Under the pieces are notes generated by a model. That model was not told where the DNA came from. It did not search any database and was given only the letters and a program-made list of their open reading frames with translations. A stretch of DNA of 64,000 bases from an uncultured Rhizobium sp. (lineage in GTDB: Bacteria > Pseudomonadota > Alphaproteobacteria > Rhizobiales > Rhizobiaceae): the NCBI GenBank assembly GCA_945952045.1, contig CAMFHE010000001.1:1-64000 (forward strand), given 5' to 3'. This document shows, piece after piece, positions 8,528-17,919 of the stretch (its first letter is position 1; each line of letters opens with the position of its first letter). Position numbers and translations under genes: made by a program.

Positions 8528-9562
8528 ATGAGAAAGATGATCGTTTCTTTGCTTGCCGCTGCGGCGATTACAACGCCGGCGATGGCGCGGGATCTGACTG
8601 TGGTGTCATGGGGCGGCGTGTTCCAGGATGCGCAGCGCGAGGTTTATTTCGATCCGTTCCGCAAAGACACCGGCACGGCGCTTGCCGAAGACAGCTGGGA
8701 TGGCGGCATCGGCGTGCTGCGCACCAAGATCAATGCCGGCGAAGCCAACAATTGGGACGTGGTTCAGGTCGAGGCCGAGGAAGAGGCTTTGGGCTGCGAG
8801 GAAGGCCTGTTCGAGACCATCGATCCGGCGCAGGTCGGCGGTGCAGACAGCTATATACCGGGATCGGTGACCGAATGCGGCACGCCGGCCAACGTCGTGT
8901 CGATCGTGCTTGCCTATGACGGCAAGGTCTTTGCGCAAGGTCCCAAGACCTGGGCTGACGTCTTCGACACCAAAGCGTTTCCGGGCAAGCGTTCCCTTCG
9001 CAACGGCCCGAAGATGAATCTCGAATTTGCGCTGATGGCGGATGGCGTTGCACCTGCCGATGTCTACAAGGTCCTGTCGACCAAGGAAGGCGTCGATCGC
9101 GCATTCTCCAAGCTCGATACGATCAAGAACGATATCGTCTGGTGGACCTCGGGCAATCAACCGATGCAGCTTCTCGGCTCCGGCGAGGTTGCGATGACCA
9201 CCTCGTATAATGGACGCATCGGCGCTGCCAATCGCGAAAACAAGCGCGATTTCCGCATCATGTGGGATGGTAACATCCTCAACATCGACAGCTGGGTGAT
9301 CCTCAAGAATACGCCCAACAAGGATGCCGCCGTCAAGCTGGTGGACTATCTCGGCAAGGCGGATCGGCAGGTCGAATGGCCGGCAAAGCTCGGTTACGGC
9401 GTCGGTAATGTCGAGGCGCAGAAGCGGCTGCCGGCAGACATCGCCGGCACCTTGCCGACCGCGCCGGATCACCTGGCCGTCGGTCTGAAGCTCGACGCCG
9501 GTTTCTGGATCAAGAACATCGACGTGCTCAACGAACGCTTTGCGGCCTGGTCGGCGAAGTAA
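8528..9562 (+). CDS. periplasmic binding protein (PotD-like, extracellular solute-binding family 1)
   Basis: A 344-residue periplasmic protein with a clear signal peptide (MRKMIVSLLAAAAITTPAMA, cleavage near residue 20-21) followed by LTVVSWGGVFQDAQREVYF, the start typical of PotD-like receptors in rhizobia. The true start at 8528 has AAGGGAG 7 bases upstream; the frame is open much further upstream, but that part overlaps the ATPase gene and is not coding. It delivers solute to the two permeases that follow. A perfect 12-bp stem-loop directly after its stop may keep its mRNA level above that of the permeases. Confidence 0.93.
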   Translation: MRKMIVSLLAAAAITTPAMARDLTVVSWGGVFQDAQREVYFDPFRKDTGTALAEDSWDGGIGVLRTKINAGEANNWDVVQVEAEEEALGCEEGLFETIDPAQVGGADSYIPGSVTECGTPANVVSIVLAYDGKVFAQGPKTWADVFDTKAFPGKRSLRNGPKMNLEFALMADGVAPADVYKVLSTKEGVDRAFSKLDTIKNDIVWWTSGNQPMQLLGSGEVAMTTSYNGRIGAANRENKRDFRIMWDGNILNIDSWVILKNTPNKDAAVKLVDYLGKADRQVEWPAKLGYGVGNVEAQKRLPADIAGTLPTAPDHLAVGLKLDAGFWIKNIDVLNERFAAWSAK

Positions 9563-9570
9563 TCGAACCG

Positions 9571-9598
9571 GTGTGGCAGCTCTTGCGAGCTGCCACAC
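9571..9598 (+). other. perfect intercistronic hairpin after binding-protein gene
   Basis: GTGTGGCAGCTC and its complement form a 12-bp stem with loop TTGC, 8 bases after the binding-protein stop and just before the permease ribosome-binding site (GGGAG at 9604). There is no T-run. Likely roles are 3'-end protection of the upstream message or partial attenuation. Confidence 0.7.
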
Positions 9599-9615
9599 CT
9601 CACGGGAGTTTAGGT

Positions 9616-10812
9616 GTGCAGACATTATCCGAAACCGAGCGGTTGCGACGGAAGGCGGCGATCAAGGCGAATCTCACGAGCATCGCCATGGTCGCACCCC
9701 TGGTTCTGTTTCTTCTCGTGACATTCCTCATTCCGCTCGGCCGCATGCTGGTCCTGTCTGTGGACGATAGCGAACTGGCCGTTGTCATGCCGCGGACCGT
9801 GGTGGCGCTTGCAACCTGGGATCGGACGGCCGTGCCGCCCGACGATGCCTTCGCCGCCGTTGGTCAGGATCTCGTCGAGGCGCGCCAGAACAAGACCATC
9901 GGCACCGCCGCCCGCCGCCTCGGCTATGACAATGTCGAACTCCGTTCGCTTCTCCAGTCGACGGCCAGGGCCTTGCCGGTGGAGACAGTGTCCGATGGGG
10001 ACTGGCGCACGACCCTGACCGGGATCGATGCCGGCTGGCAGGATAAAGCTGTCTGGTTGTCGCTCGCCAAGGCTCGCGGCCCGTTCACCAATCTCTATGT
10101 GCTGACCGCGTTGGGCATGCGCGATGGCAAGGATGCCTCGCTTTATGTCGACGTCACCCTGCGCACCTTCGTAATCGCATTTTCGGCTACGGCAATCTGC
10201 GTGTTGCTGAGCATTCCCGCCGGCTATCTGCTGGCGAGTGTGCGACGCACGACAGCCAATATGCTGATGCTGGCGCTGCTTCTGCCTTTATGGACATCCG
10301 TGCTTGTGCGATCGACGGCATGGCTGGTGATCCTGCAGAAAAACGGCATTCTCAACCAGTTGCTGATTGCGCTGCATATAACGGACGCGCCGCTGGAACT
10401 CATCTATAACCGGGCGGGCGTGTTGATCGCGCTCACCCACGTTCTTCTTCCCTATGCCGTCCTGCCGGTCTTTGCCGCGATGAAGGCTTTGCCGGCAACG
10501 CAGATGCGCGCAGCGCGTTCGCTGGGTGCGGGACCCTTCGACGCGTTTTTCAGGGTCTATCTGCCGCAGATCCTGCCCGGACTTTCCGCCGGTGGTCTGA
10601 TGGTGTTCATCATCGCGCTTGGATATTACATCACGCCGCTGCTGCTCGGCGGAGCGGGAGATCAGATGCTTCCCTATTATATCGCCTTCAACACACTTCA
10701 GGCCCTGAATTGGGGACTGGCGGCAGCGCTTGCCACGCTTCTTCTGGTCGCGACCGTCGTGCTCTATGCGGTTTATGTCCGCCTTGTCGGCGTCGAGCGG
10801 GTGGGGGTCTGA
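9616..10812 (+). CDS. ABC transporter permease (PotB-like) with a large periplasmic insertion
   Basis: An inner-membrane permease of about 398 residues. GTG at 9616 is the preferred start, with GGGAG seven bases upstream; an upstream GTG lies inside the hairpin. After the first membrane segment (about residues 25-45) comes an unusually long hydrophilic stretch of about 130 residues (roughly 50-175), then five further membrane segments and the EAA-like loop MRAARSLGAGPFDAFFRVYLPQ (split: MRAARSLGAG, then PFDAFFRVYLPQILPG). Canonical PotB is about 100 residues shorter. It partners with the next gene and the upstream ATPase. Confidence 0.88.
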   Translation: MQTLSETERLRRKAAIKANLTSIAMVAPLVLFLLVTFLIPLGRMLVLSVDDSELAVVMPRTVVALATWDRTAVPPDDAFAAVGQDLVEARQNKTIGTAARRLGYDNVELRSLLQSTARALPVETVSDGDWRTTLTGIDAGWQDKAVWLSLAKARGPFTNLYVLTALGMRDGKDASLYVDVTLRTFVIAFSATAICVLLSIPAGYLLASVRRTTANMLMLALLLPLWTSVLVRSTAWLVILQKNGILNQLLIALHITDAPLELIYNRAGVLIALTHVLLPYAVLPVFAAMKALPATQMRAARSLGAGPFDAFFRVYLPQILPGLSAGGLMVFIIALGYYITPLLLGGAGDQMLPYYIAFNTLQALNWGLAAALATLLLVATVVLYAVYVRLVGVERVGV

Positions 10813-10813
10813 G

Positions 10814-11614
10814 ATGTTCGACAGCATGCTGTTCTGGTCGTGGATCGGCCGCATCGCCGGCGCATTGGTGCTGGCCTTCCTCTTACTCCCCATCTTCGCC
10901 ATCGTGCCGCTGGCGTTCAACGGTGGCTCCATCGTCGCCTATCCGCTGGATGGCGTCTCGACGAAATGGTTTGCGGCGGTCGTTTCGACGCCGCGCTGGC
11001 TGAGCGCGGTCTGGAACTCGTTGATCGTTGCCTGTGGTACAGTGGCGATTTCCGTCCCGCTCGGCACCTTTGCCGCAATCGGTCTCGAACGCCTGCGCTT
11101 TCCCGGCAAGGCCCTGGTCGCGGCGGTGCTGATCTCGCCGATGATCGTGCCGGTCATCATCACCGCCGTCGGCGTCTATTTCTTCTTCGCCCCGCTTGGC
11201 CTGGCAAACAGCCTGTTCGGCCTCGTGCTGGCGCATGCGGCAATCGCCGTACCTTTCGTTTTCGTCACGGTGACCGCTGCCATCGGGCAACTGGACAAGG
11301 GACTGTTGCGCGCCGCAAGCAGTCTCGGCGCGGCGCCACCTTCTGTGTTCTTCCGGGTGACATTGCCGTTGATCGTGCCGGGCGTCGCATCCGGATCCAT
11401 CTTCGCGTTTGCGGCGTCCTTCGATGAGGTGGTGATTGCGATGATGATTACCGGAACAGGCCAGCGCACCCTGCCGCGTGAACTCTTGAGCGGCGCGCGC
11501 GAAAATCTGGATCCGACCGTTCTGGCCGTCGCCTGCATCATTCTCGGGGTCTCGGCCGGTCTTCTGCTTGCCTTCACCTTCATTCGCAGCCGAGGGCAGC
11601 CGGAGCCGACCTAA
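10814..11614 (+). CDS. ABC transporter permease (PotC-like)
   Basis: The second inner-membrane permease, 266 residues with about six transmembrane segments. The coupling loop contains LRAASSLGAAPPSVFFRV, and the C-terminal part FDEVVIAMMITG is typical of PotC-type subunits. The ATG starts one base after the stop of the preceding permease, so translation is coupled. A strong terminator follows, ending the operon VOC-ATPase-binding protein-permease-permease. Confidence 0.92.
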   Translation: MFDSMLFWSWIGRIAGALVLAFLLLPIFAIVPLAFNGGSIVAYPLDGVSTKWFAAVVSTPRWLSAVWNSLIVACGTVAISVPLGTFAAIGLERLRFPGKALVAAVLISPMIVPVIITAVGVYFFFAPLGLANSLFGLVLAHAAIAVPFVFVTVTAAIGQLDKGLLRAASSLGAAPPSVFFRVTLPLIVPGVASGSIFAFAASFDEVVIAMMITGTGQRTLPRELLSGARENLDPTVLAVACIILGVSAGLLLAFTFIRSRGQPEPT

Positions 11615-11649
11615 GTGACGCTCTGACCGTCAAAATCCATAGATTTTCA

Positions 11650-11687
11650 CGCCGGCTCGCGATCGAGGACATCGCGAGCCGGCGTTT
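11650..11687 (+). terminator. terminator of the PotABCD-type operon
   Basis: A 14-bp perfect stem (CGCCGGCTCGCGAT and its complement) with a 7-base loop is followed by TTTCGATT. It separates this operon from the Liv operon; the remaining ~100 bases before 11789 presumably hold the Liv promoter, for which I see no convincing boxes. Confidence 0.8.
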
Positions 11688-11788
11688 CGATTCCGGTGGT
11701 TGTTCACTGTTTCACGAGTTAGCGTTTCGAATTTAGCGATTGATTCACGCGATTTTTGAAATAGGCTCCCAATTCAGGGAGATGAAAC

Positions 11789-12757
11789 ATGCCACAAACG
11801 ACAAAAGAGCGGGCCGCGCCCCAGCGTGGCCGAGAGGCGTTGCTTGCCTATGGGATAGTGCTGGCCGCCGGCGCCGCCTATCTCGCCGCCATTCCGGCGA
11901 TGACCGGTTCCTATTCCTTCTATTTCTATCTGCTGATGTGGATCGCGCTCGCGGCCGGCATCAATATCATGGCCGGCTTCACCGGTTACGTGGCCTTTGG
12001 CTATGTCGCGTTTTTCGGGCTCGGCTCCTATACGACCGCGATTCTGGCCGGAAAGCTCGCCATGCCGCTGGTCGTGGCGCTTGCCGGCGCGCTTGCGGTC
12101 GGCGTGATCGCCAGCCTGCTGTTTTCACGCATCCTGTCGCTGCGTGGCATCTATTTCTCGATGGTCAGCCTTGCGATCGCCGTCATCTGTCGTGCGCTGA
12201 TCTCGATTGCGCCGGGCGATATCACCGGCGGCGCCCATGGCCTGAGCCTCGTCTCCTCGATCAATCCGCGGCTTGCCTATTATGCTATGCTGGGCCTGGC
12301 CTTGGTCACCGTCGCGATCGCTTTCTGGATCCGGCTGTCGCGTTTCGGAAAACACCTGGCCGCCATCCGTGACGATATGGAGGCCGCGCAGGTTGCCGGC
12401 CTCAACGTCAAGCAGTTGCGTCTCTATGCCTGGATGATTTCGGCGGGCGTTGCCGCGACGGCCGGCGGCGTCGAGGCCTGGTATTCGAGCGTCATCGACC
12501 CGGAATCCGCCTTCAACCTGCTGACCAGCACCAAGGCGATCATCTTCGCCGCCTTTGGCGGGTTCGGCACGGCCATCGGTCCGGTGGTCGGCGCGGTGCT
12601 GATGTTCAGCGTCGATAACTATATCTGGGAGCGCTATCCCAGCCTCAACAATCTCGCGCTCGGCATCGTGATCGTCGCGCTGATGGTCTTCTTCCCGAAG
12701 GGCATCGTCGGAAGCATCGCCATGCGTTGGCAGCGCCTGCGCAAATGGCTGCTGTGA
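11789..12757 (+). CDS. livM: branched-chain amino acid-type ABC permease (LivM family)
   Basis: A 322-residue inner-membrane permease with about eight to ten hydrophobic segments. LivM hallmarks include the early GINIMAGFTGYVAFGYVAFFGLGSY region (given here in part: NIMAGFTGYVAFG) and the cytoplasmic loop GKHLAAIRDDMEAAQVAGLN. GGGAGATG precedes the ATG. It opens an operon in the order livM-livH-livG-livF, unlike the common K-H-M-G-F order, with the binding protein placed four genes later. Family transporters import hydrophobic amino acids, but also amides and aromatic acids; the adjoining amidase and CoA ligase argue for a non-amino-acid or modified substrate. Confidence 0.92.
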   Translation: MPQTTKERAAPQRGREALLAYGIVLAAGAAYLAAIPAMTGSYSFYFYLLMWIALAAGINIMAGFTGYVAFGYVAFFGLGSYTTAILAGKLAMPLVVALAGALAVGVIASLLFSRILSLRGIYFSMVSLAIAVICRALISIAPGDITGGAHGLSLVSSINPRLAYYAMLGLALVTVAIAFWIRLSRFGKHLAAIRDDMEAAQVAGLNVKQLRLYAWMISAGVAATAGGVEAWYSSVIDPESAFNLLTSTKAIIFAAFGGFGTAIGPVVGAVLMFSVDNYIWERYPSLNNLALGIVIVALMVFFPKGIVGSIAMRWQRLRKWLL

Positions 12758-12767
12758 GGGGGCGGAC

Positions 12768-13646
12768 ATGACCGGATTGCTTTTACAGACAATTGTCAAC
12801 GGCCTCATCATCGGCGTGATCTACGGCATCATCGGCTGCAGCCTCGCGATCATCTACGGCACGATGAAGATCGTGAATTTCGCCCACGGCGAATTCGTCA
12901 TCAGCGGCAGCTACCTGACCTATGTGGTCGTGACCGTGTTCGCATTGCCGATGGTGCTTGCGGTGCCGGCCGTCATCCTGGTTTTCGGGGTGGTGGGCGC
13001 GGCGATCTATTTCCTCATCGTGCCGCGGCTGATGAAGAACGACGATCATGAATTGCCGTCCTTCCTGGCCATGTACGGCGTCTCGCTGATCATCGGCTCC
13101 CTGCTTCTCCTGTTCTTCGAAGCGGATACGCGCTCGCTCGATCTCGGCTTCGTGCCCGCCTATGTGAAGTTCGCCGGCCTGATCGTCCCCAAGGCGCGCC
13201 TGATCGCATTGGCTTTCGGCCTCGTGATCATCGCCCTGATCTGGTGGGTGCTCTATCGGACGATCTATGGCAAGGCGCTGCGCGCCACGATCATGAACCG
13301 TCCGGCCATGGCCGTGATCGGCCTGCCCTACAAGCGGGTGACGGCGGTGGCCTTCATCGCTTCGATCATTCTCGCCGGCCTCACGGGCATTCTCACCGCG
13401 TTGGTCTTCCCCGCGTTCAACCCGGCGGGCGGCATGGAGCTGACGCTGATCGCCTTCGTGGTGATCGTGCTTGGCGGGCTCTCCAATCCGGTCGGCGCGA
13501 TCTTCGGCGGGATTTTCTTCGGTCTGGTCGAGCAGCTGACCATTCTTTACGGAGGGCAGACGCTGGCCCAGATCATCAGCTATCTGGCGCTGATCGTGGT
13601 CGTCTACCTGCTGCCGCACGGTATTGCAGGAGGACGCAGCGAATGA
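12768..13646 (+). CDS. livH: branched-chain amino acid-type ABC permease (LivH family)
   Basis: A 292-residue inner-membrane permease starting with a hydrophobic segment and the LivH-typical GVIYGIIGCSLAIIYGTMKI and NFAHGEF. Late motifs VVIVLGGLSNPVGAIFGG are characteristic of the family. It pairs with LivM to form the channel. Its stop overlaps the livG start by 4 bases (ATGA), so livH and livG are translationally coupled. Confidence 0.93.
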   Translation: MTGLLLQTIVNGLIIGVIYGIIGCSLAIIYGTMKIVNFAHGEFVISGSYLTYVVVTVFALPMVLAVPAVILVFGVVGAAIYFLIVPRLMKNDDHELPSFLAMYGVSLIIGSLLLLFFEADTRSLDLGFVPAYVKFAGLIVPKARLIALAFGLVIIALIWWVLYRTIYGKALRATIMNRPAMAVIGLPYKRVTAVAFIASIILAGLTGILTALVFPAFNPAGGMELTLIAFVVIVLGGLSNPVGAIFGGIFFGLVEQLTILYGGQTLAQIISYLALIVVVYLLPHGIAGGRSE

Positions 13647-14341
13647 CGCAGGGGCTTCAGGTCAGGAATATCCGCAAGGCCTTCGGCGGACTGGTGGCGA
13701 TCAACGGCGTCAGCTTCGAGGCGGCGCCCGGCACGATCACCGGCATCATCGGCGTGAACGGCGCCGGCAAGAGCACGCTGCTGAATTGCCTGTGCGGCCT
13801 CTACACGGTGTCGTCGGGCGAGATCCTGCTCGGCGGCAAGCCGATCCAGAACATGGCCGCCGACAAGGTGACGCGCCTCGGCGTCGGCCGCACCTTCCAG
13901 GTGCCGAGGCTATTCAAGTCGCTGACGCTTTCGGAAAACATCGCCATCGGCGAAACCGGGGCAACACGGCACGAGGAGATCGACCATCTCCTCGAACAGG
14001 TCCACCTCTACCGCCTGCGCGACAACATGGCGAACGAACTGTCCGGCGGACAGAAGAAGCTGATCGAACTCTTGCGTATCCAGTATCACGATGCCGGCCT
14101 GATCCTGCTCGACGAGCCGTTTGCCGGGGTTCACCCCGATCTGATCCGGCTGTTTCTCGATCTGATCAAGGGGTTCCGCGATGCGGGCAAGACGGTGCTG
14201 CTGATCAGCCACGATCTCACCTCGATCTACGAGCTCAGCGACAACATCATCGCACTGAACCAGGGTGAAATCATCGCCGAAGGCAATGCCGAGGCCATCC
14301 AGAACTCGACCGCCGTCGTCGAAGCCTATCTGGGGGAGTGA
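13643..14341 (+). CDS. livG: ABC transporter ATP-binding protein (LivG family)
   Basis: A 232-residue cytoplasmic ATPase. Walker A is GVNGAGKST (about 36-44), the Q-loop region is VGRTFQVPRLF, the signature is LSGGQKK, and Walker B leads into LILLDEPFAGVHP. The start at 13643 overlaps the livH stop and is preceded by AGGAGG. It is slightly shorter than Escherichia coli LivG (255), mainly in the helical insert, but all catalytic motifs are intact. Confidence 0.92.
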   Translation: MTQGLQVRNIRKAFGGLVAINGVSFEAAPGTITGIIGVNGAGKSTLLNCLCGLYTVSSGEILLGGKPIQNMAADKVTRLGVGRTFQVPRLFKSLTLSENIAIGETGATRHEEIDHLLEQVHLYRLRDNMANELSGGQKKLIELLRIQYHDAGLILLDEPFAGVHPDLIRLFLDLIKGFRDAGKTVLLISHDLTSIYELSDNIIALNQGEIIAEGNAEAIQNSTAVVEAYLGE

Positions 14342-14342
14342 C

Positions 14343-15083
<741 letters not shown>

Positions 15084-15091
15084 TCGAGACC

Positions 15092-16447
15092 ATGCTGAGC
15101 AAGACGAATATCCCCACGGCCGGCGAAGTGTCGGAGGCCATCCGCACCGGACGGCAAAGCGTCGTCGATACGCTGGACGCCTGTCTGGTCCGCATCGCCG
15201 ATGAAGACGAGCGCCACCATGCGTTCAAATCCGTCTTCGTCGAAGACGCGCGCCGGCAGGCGCAGGTGCTTGACGAGGAATTGGCGGCCGGCAGATGGCG
15301 CGGGCCGCTGCACGGCATGCCTGTGGCGATCAAGGACAATATCGAGATCGCCGGCCATGCCGCGACGGCCGGTTCGCTATCGCTCAAGGCGTCCACGGCT
15401 GCTGCCGATGCTTCTGTCATCGCAAGGCTTCGCGATGCGGGCGCCATCATTATCGGCCAGACCCATATGGTCGAGTTCGCCTTTGGCGGTTGGGGCACGA
15501 ACAGCGCGATGGGGACGCCACGCAATCCGCTGGATCCGAACCACCATCGTGTGCCCGGCGGATCGTCCAGCGGATCGGCAGTTGCCGTTGCCGCAGGCCT
15601 GGTGCCGCTGGCGCTCGGCACCGATACCGGTGGTTCGGTGCGCATCCCAGCCTCGATGACCGGCCTGGCCGGCTTCAAGCCCAGCTGGGGGGTGGTGCCG
15701 GATGACGGTCTGGTGACGCTGTGCAGTCGCTTCGACGTCATTGGCCCCATCGGCCATACCGTTGCCGATTGCTGGACGTTGTTTGACGCGATGACGGCCG
15801 AGCGCGGCTCAAAGAGCCGCAACCTGCCGTCTCTGGATCGCCCGCTACGCATCGGCATTGCCGATCCGATCGCTTATGGCAGCCATTCGGCGCGTGTCCT
15901 CACCGCCTTCCGCGAGACTTGCAATCTGCTGTCGCGGGCAGGCTTCACGTTCGAACCGTTCGTTTTCCCGGTCGACGTCAATGAAGTGCTGACGCGCACC
16001 GCCTGCCTGATCGGTCACGAAGCCGTGCGCGAATTCGGCCCGACGCTGGCGGCGGCGCCCGAGGCGCTCGACCGCGGCGTCCATTATCGCCTGAGCGATG
16101 CGCAGCGCTTCACGCCTGCCGACTACGAGCGCGAATGGCAGATCCGCGCCGAACGCTGCGCCGGAATGGAAGCGGCCATGGCCGGTTTCGACGCCATTCT
16201 TTTCCCGACCACCCCGGTTCTGCCGCCGCGCCTTGACGAGATCATCGAACGGGCCATGCCGCTTGGCGACCTGACGCGTGTCGTCAATTACCTCGACCTC
16301 TGCGCCATGGCGCTGCCGACCTTCCATACGCCGGAAGGCCTGCGCCATTCACTGCAGATCATCGGCCGCAAGGGCAGCGACGATCTGATCTTCGCGCTGT
16401 CGGCCGAAATCGAACGTCATTTCGCCGATGTGACGGGAGATATCTGA
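15092..16447 (+). CDS. amidase (amidase-signature family)
   Basis: A 451-residue amidase-signature hydrolase. The Ser-cisSer-Lys catalytic triad can be placed: lysine in MPVAIKDN (about residue 79), cis-serine in GGSSSGS (about 156) and nucleophilic serine in GTDTGGSVRIPAS (about 180). The family cleaves C-N bonds of amides, carbamates and related compounds; it also includes GatA, but no gatB or gatC is present and the context is catabolic. It follows livF by 8 bases and its stop overlaps the next start (TGATG). A likely role is releasing a carboxylic acid from an imported amide for CoA activation by the next enzyme. Confidence 0.9.
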   Translation: MLSKTNIPTAGEVSEAIRTGRQSVVDTLDACLVRIADEDERHHAFKSVFVEDARRQAQVLDEELAAGRWRGPLHGMPVAIKDNIEIAGHAATAGSLSLKASTAAADASVIARLRDAGAIIIGQTHMVEFAFGGWGTNSAMGTPRNPLDPNHHRVPGGSSSGSAVAVAAGLVPLALGTDTGGSVRIPASMTGLAGFKPSWGVVPDDGLVTLCSRFDVIGPIGHTVADCWTLFDAMTAERGSKSRNLPSLDRPLRIGIADPIAYGSHSARVLTAFRETCNLLSRAGFTFEPFVFPVDVNEVLTRTACLIGHEAVREFGPTLAAAPEALDRGVHYRLSDAQRFTPADYEREWQIRAERCAGMEAAMAGFDAILFPTTPVLPPRLDEIIERAMPLGDLTRVVNYLDLCAMALPTFHTPEGLRHSLQIIGRKGSDDLIFALSAEIERHFADVTGDI

Positions 16448-17919
16448 TGGTCCCGATCCTCGATCTCCTGACCAATTGCCGCAAATTCGGCGACCGCATC
16501 GCGCTGACCGTCGATGGTCGGGATATAACCTATACGGCCTTGCAGGCCGCTGTCGTCGAACAGGCCGGCCGCTTGTCCGCCCTGATGCAGCCCGGCGACC
16601 GTCTGGCGCTGCTTTGCTCGAATTCGGTCGAATTCATCGCCCTTTCGCTGGCGGCGGAGGCGATCGGGGTCATCCGGGTTCCACTGAACATCAAGTCGAC
16701 GCCGGGCGAGATCGCCGTGCTCCTGGAGGATTGCGCTCCGACGCTCGTCGTTTACGAGGCGGCGACGCAGGGTTTGTTGTCGCAAGCGCCCTCATTCACA
16801 GCGATGCTGGCCGGCGATCTGAGCAAGCCTGGCGCTTCCGTGGCAACTCCGTCGGCTCCGAGGGCGGAGGATCGCTGCTCGATTACCTATACCTCGGGTT
16901 CGACCGGAAAGCCCAAGGGCGTGGTCCTGACCCATGCCAACTGGCACTACGTTTTCGCCAATATGCACATCGACCGCGACATCGCGGAAGACGACATGCT
17001 GGCCTTCATAGGCCCGCTGACCCATGCCGGATGGAGTTATCTCTATGCCGGGTTGCTGCGCGGCGCGCGGGCGGCGGTGTTTGCGGCCGGCGATGTCGAG
17101 AGCATGCTGGCCTTTGCGGCGACAAACGATGTCACCATCATCACCTGCGTGCCGACAACGCTGTCGCGCATCGTTGTGCAAGCCGGTGCCGATCATCGGT
17201 TGCGCCGCAGCCTGAAATGGATCGGCGTTGGCGGCGCGCCGACAAGCCCGGCCTTGCTCGAACGGGCAATGGCCGCGTTCGGTCGCCGCATCATCCTGAA
17301 TTTCGGCCAGACCGAAGCGATGATGACTTGCGCCTTCTACGATTTCGCCCGCGAGCCGGATCGGCAGGACGCGGCCGGCTTTATCGGCCGCCCCTATATC
17401 TTCTCCGATATCGTCATCGCCGGCCCGGACGGGCAGGCTCTGGCGCGCGGCCAGGTCGGTGAAATCTGCGTGCGCGGCGCGCATACCATGCTGGAATACT
17501 GGCGCCAGCCCGAGCTGACGGCAAAGACCTATCGCGACGGCTTTATCCTCACCGGCGATCTTGGCGTCGAGGAAGAGCCCGGCCTGTTCCGGATCGTCGG
17601 CCGCGCCAAGGACATCATCATTTCCGGCGGCTTCAATATCTATCCGCAGGAGGTCGAATCCGCCGTCGCTGCGCTCGAAGGCGTCGATGAGGTCGCGGTT
17701 CTCGGCATGCCCTGCGAAGAGTGGGGCGAGAAGGTCGTGTGCGTCTTCTCCACCCGTGACGGACAGCCGAAAACCGCTGACGCGTTGCGCGCCGTGCTCA
17801 AGCCGCAGCTCGGTATCAAGACGCCGAAGGTCTTCCATCACATGCCGGCCCTGCCGAAGGCGGCGACCGGCAAGATCGACAAAAAGGCGCTGAAACTCTG
17901 GCTGGAGGAAAAGCAATGA
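16447..17919 (+). CDS. AMP-forming acyl-CoA synthetase/ligase
   Basis: A 490-residue ANL-superfamily ligase that activates a carboxylate via acyl-AMP to acyl-CoA. Core motifs are in order: A3 phosphate loop YTSGSTGKPKG (about 147-157), A5 NFGQTEAMM (about 285), A7/A8 LTGDLGV and GRAKDIIISGGFNIYPQEVE (about 365-405), and the A10 lysine in PKAATGKIDKK near residue 470. Acid specificity cannot be read. The start overlaps the amidase stop and the stop overlaps the thiolase start, so amidase, ligase and thiolase form one coupled unit. Confidence 0.93.
   Translation: MVPILDLLTNCRKFGDRIALTVDGRDITYTALQAAVVEQAGRLSALMQPGDRLALLCSNSVEFIALSLAAEAIGVIRVPLNIKSTPGEIAVLLEDCAPTLVVYEAATQGLLSQAPSFTAMLAGDLSKPGASVATPSAPRAEDRCSITYTSGSTGKPKGVVLTHANWHYVFANMHIDRDIAEDDMLAFIGPLTHAGWSYLYAGLLRGARAAVFAAGDVESMLAFAATNDVTIITCVPTTLSRIVVQAGADHRLRRSLKWIGVGGAPTSPALLERAMAAFGRRIILNFGQTEAMMTCAFYDFAREPDRQDAAGFIGRPYIFSDIVIAGPDGQALARGQVGEICVRGAHTMLEYWRQPELTAKTYRDGFILTGDLGVEEEPGLFRIVGRAKDIIISGGFNIYPQEVESAVAALEGVDEVAVLGMPCEEWGEKVVCVFSTRDGQPKTADALRAVLKPQLGIKTPKVFHHMPALPKAATGKIDKKALKLWLEEKQ

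Noticed and set aside
15092..16447. GatA subunit of the tRNA amidotransferase
   Set aside because: Although the amidase-signature triad is shared, gatB and gatC are absent and the gene is embedded in a transporter-catabolic operon.
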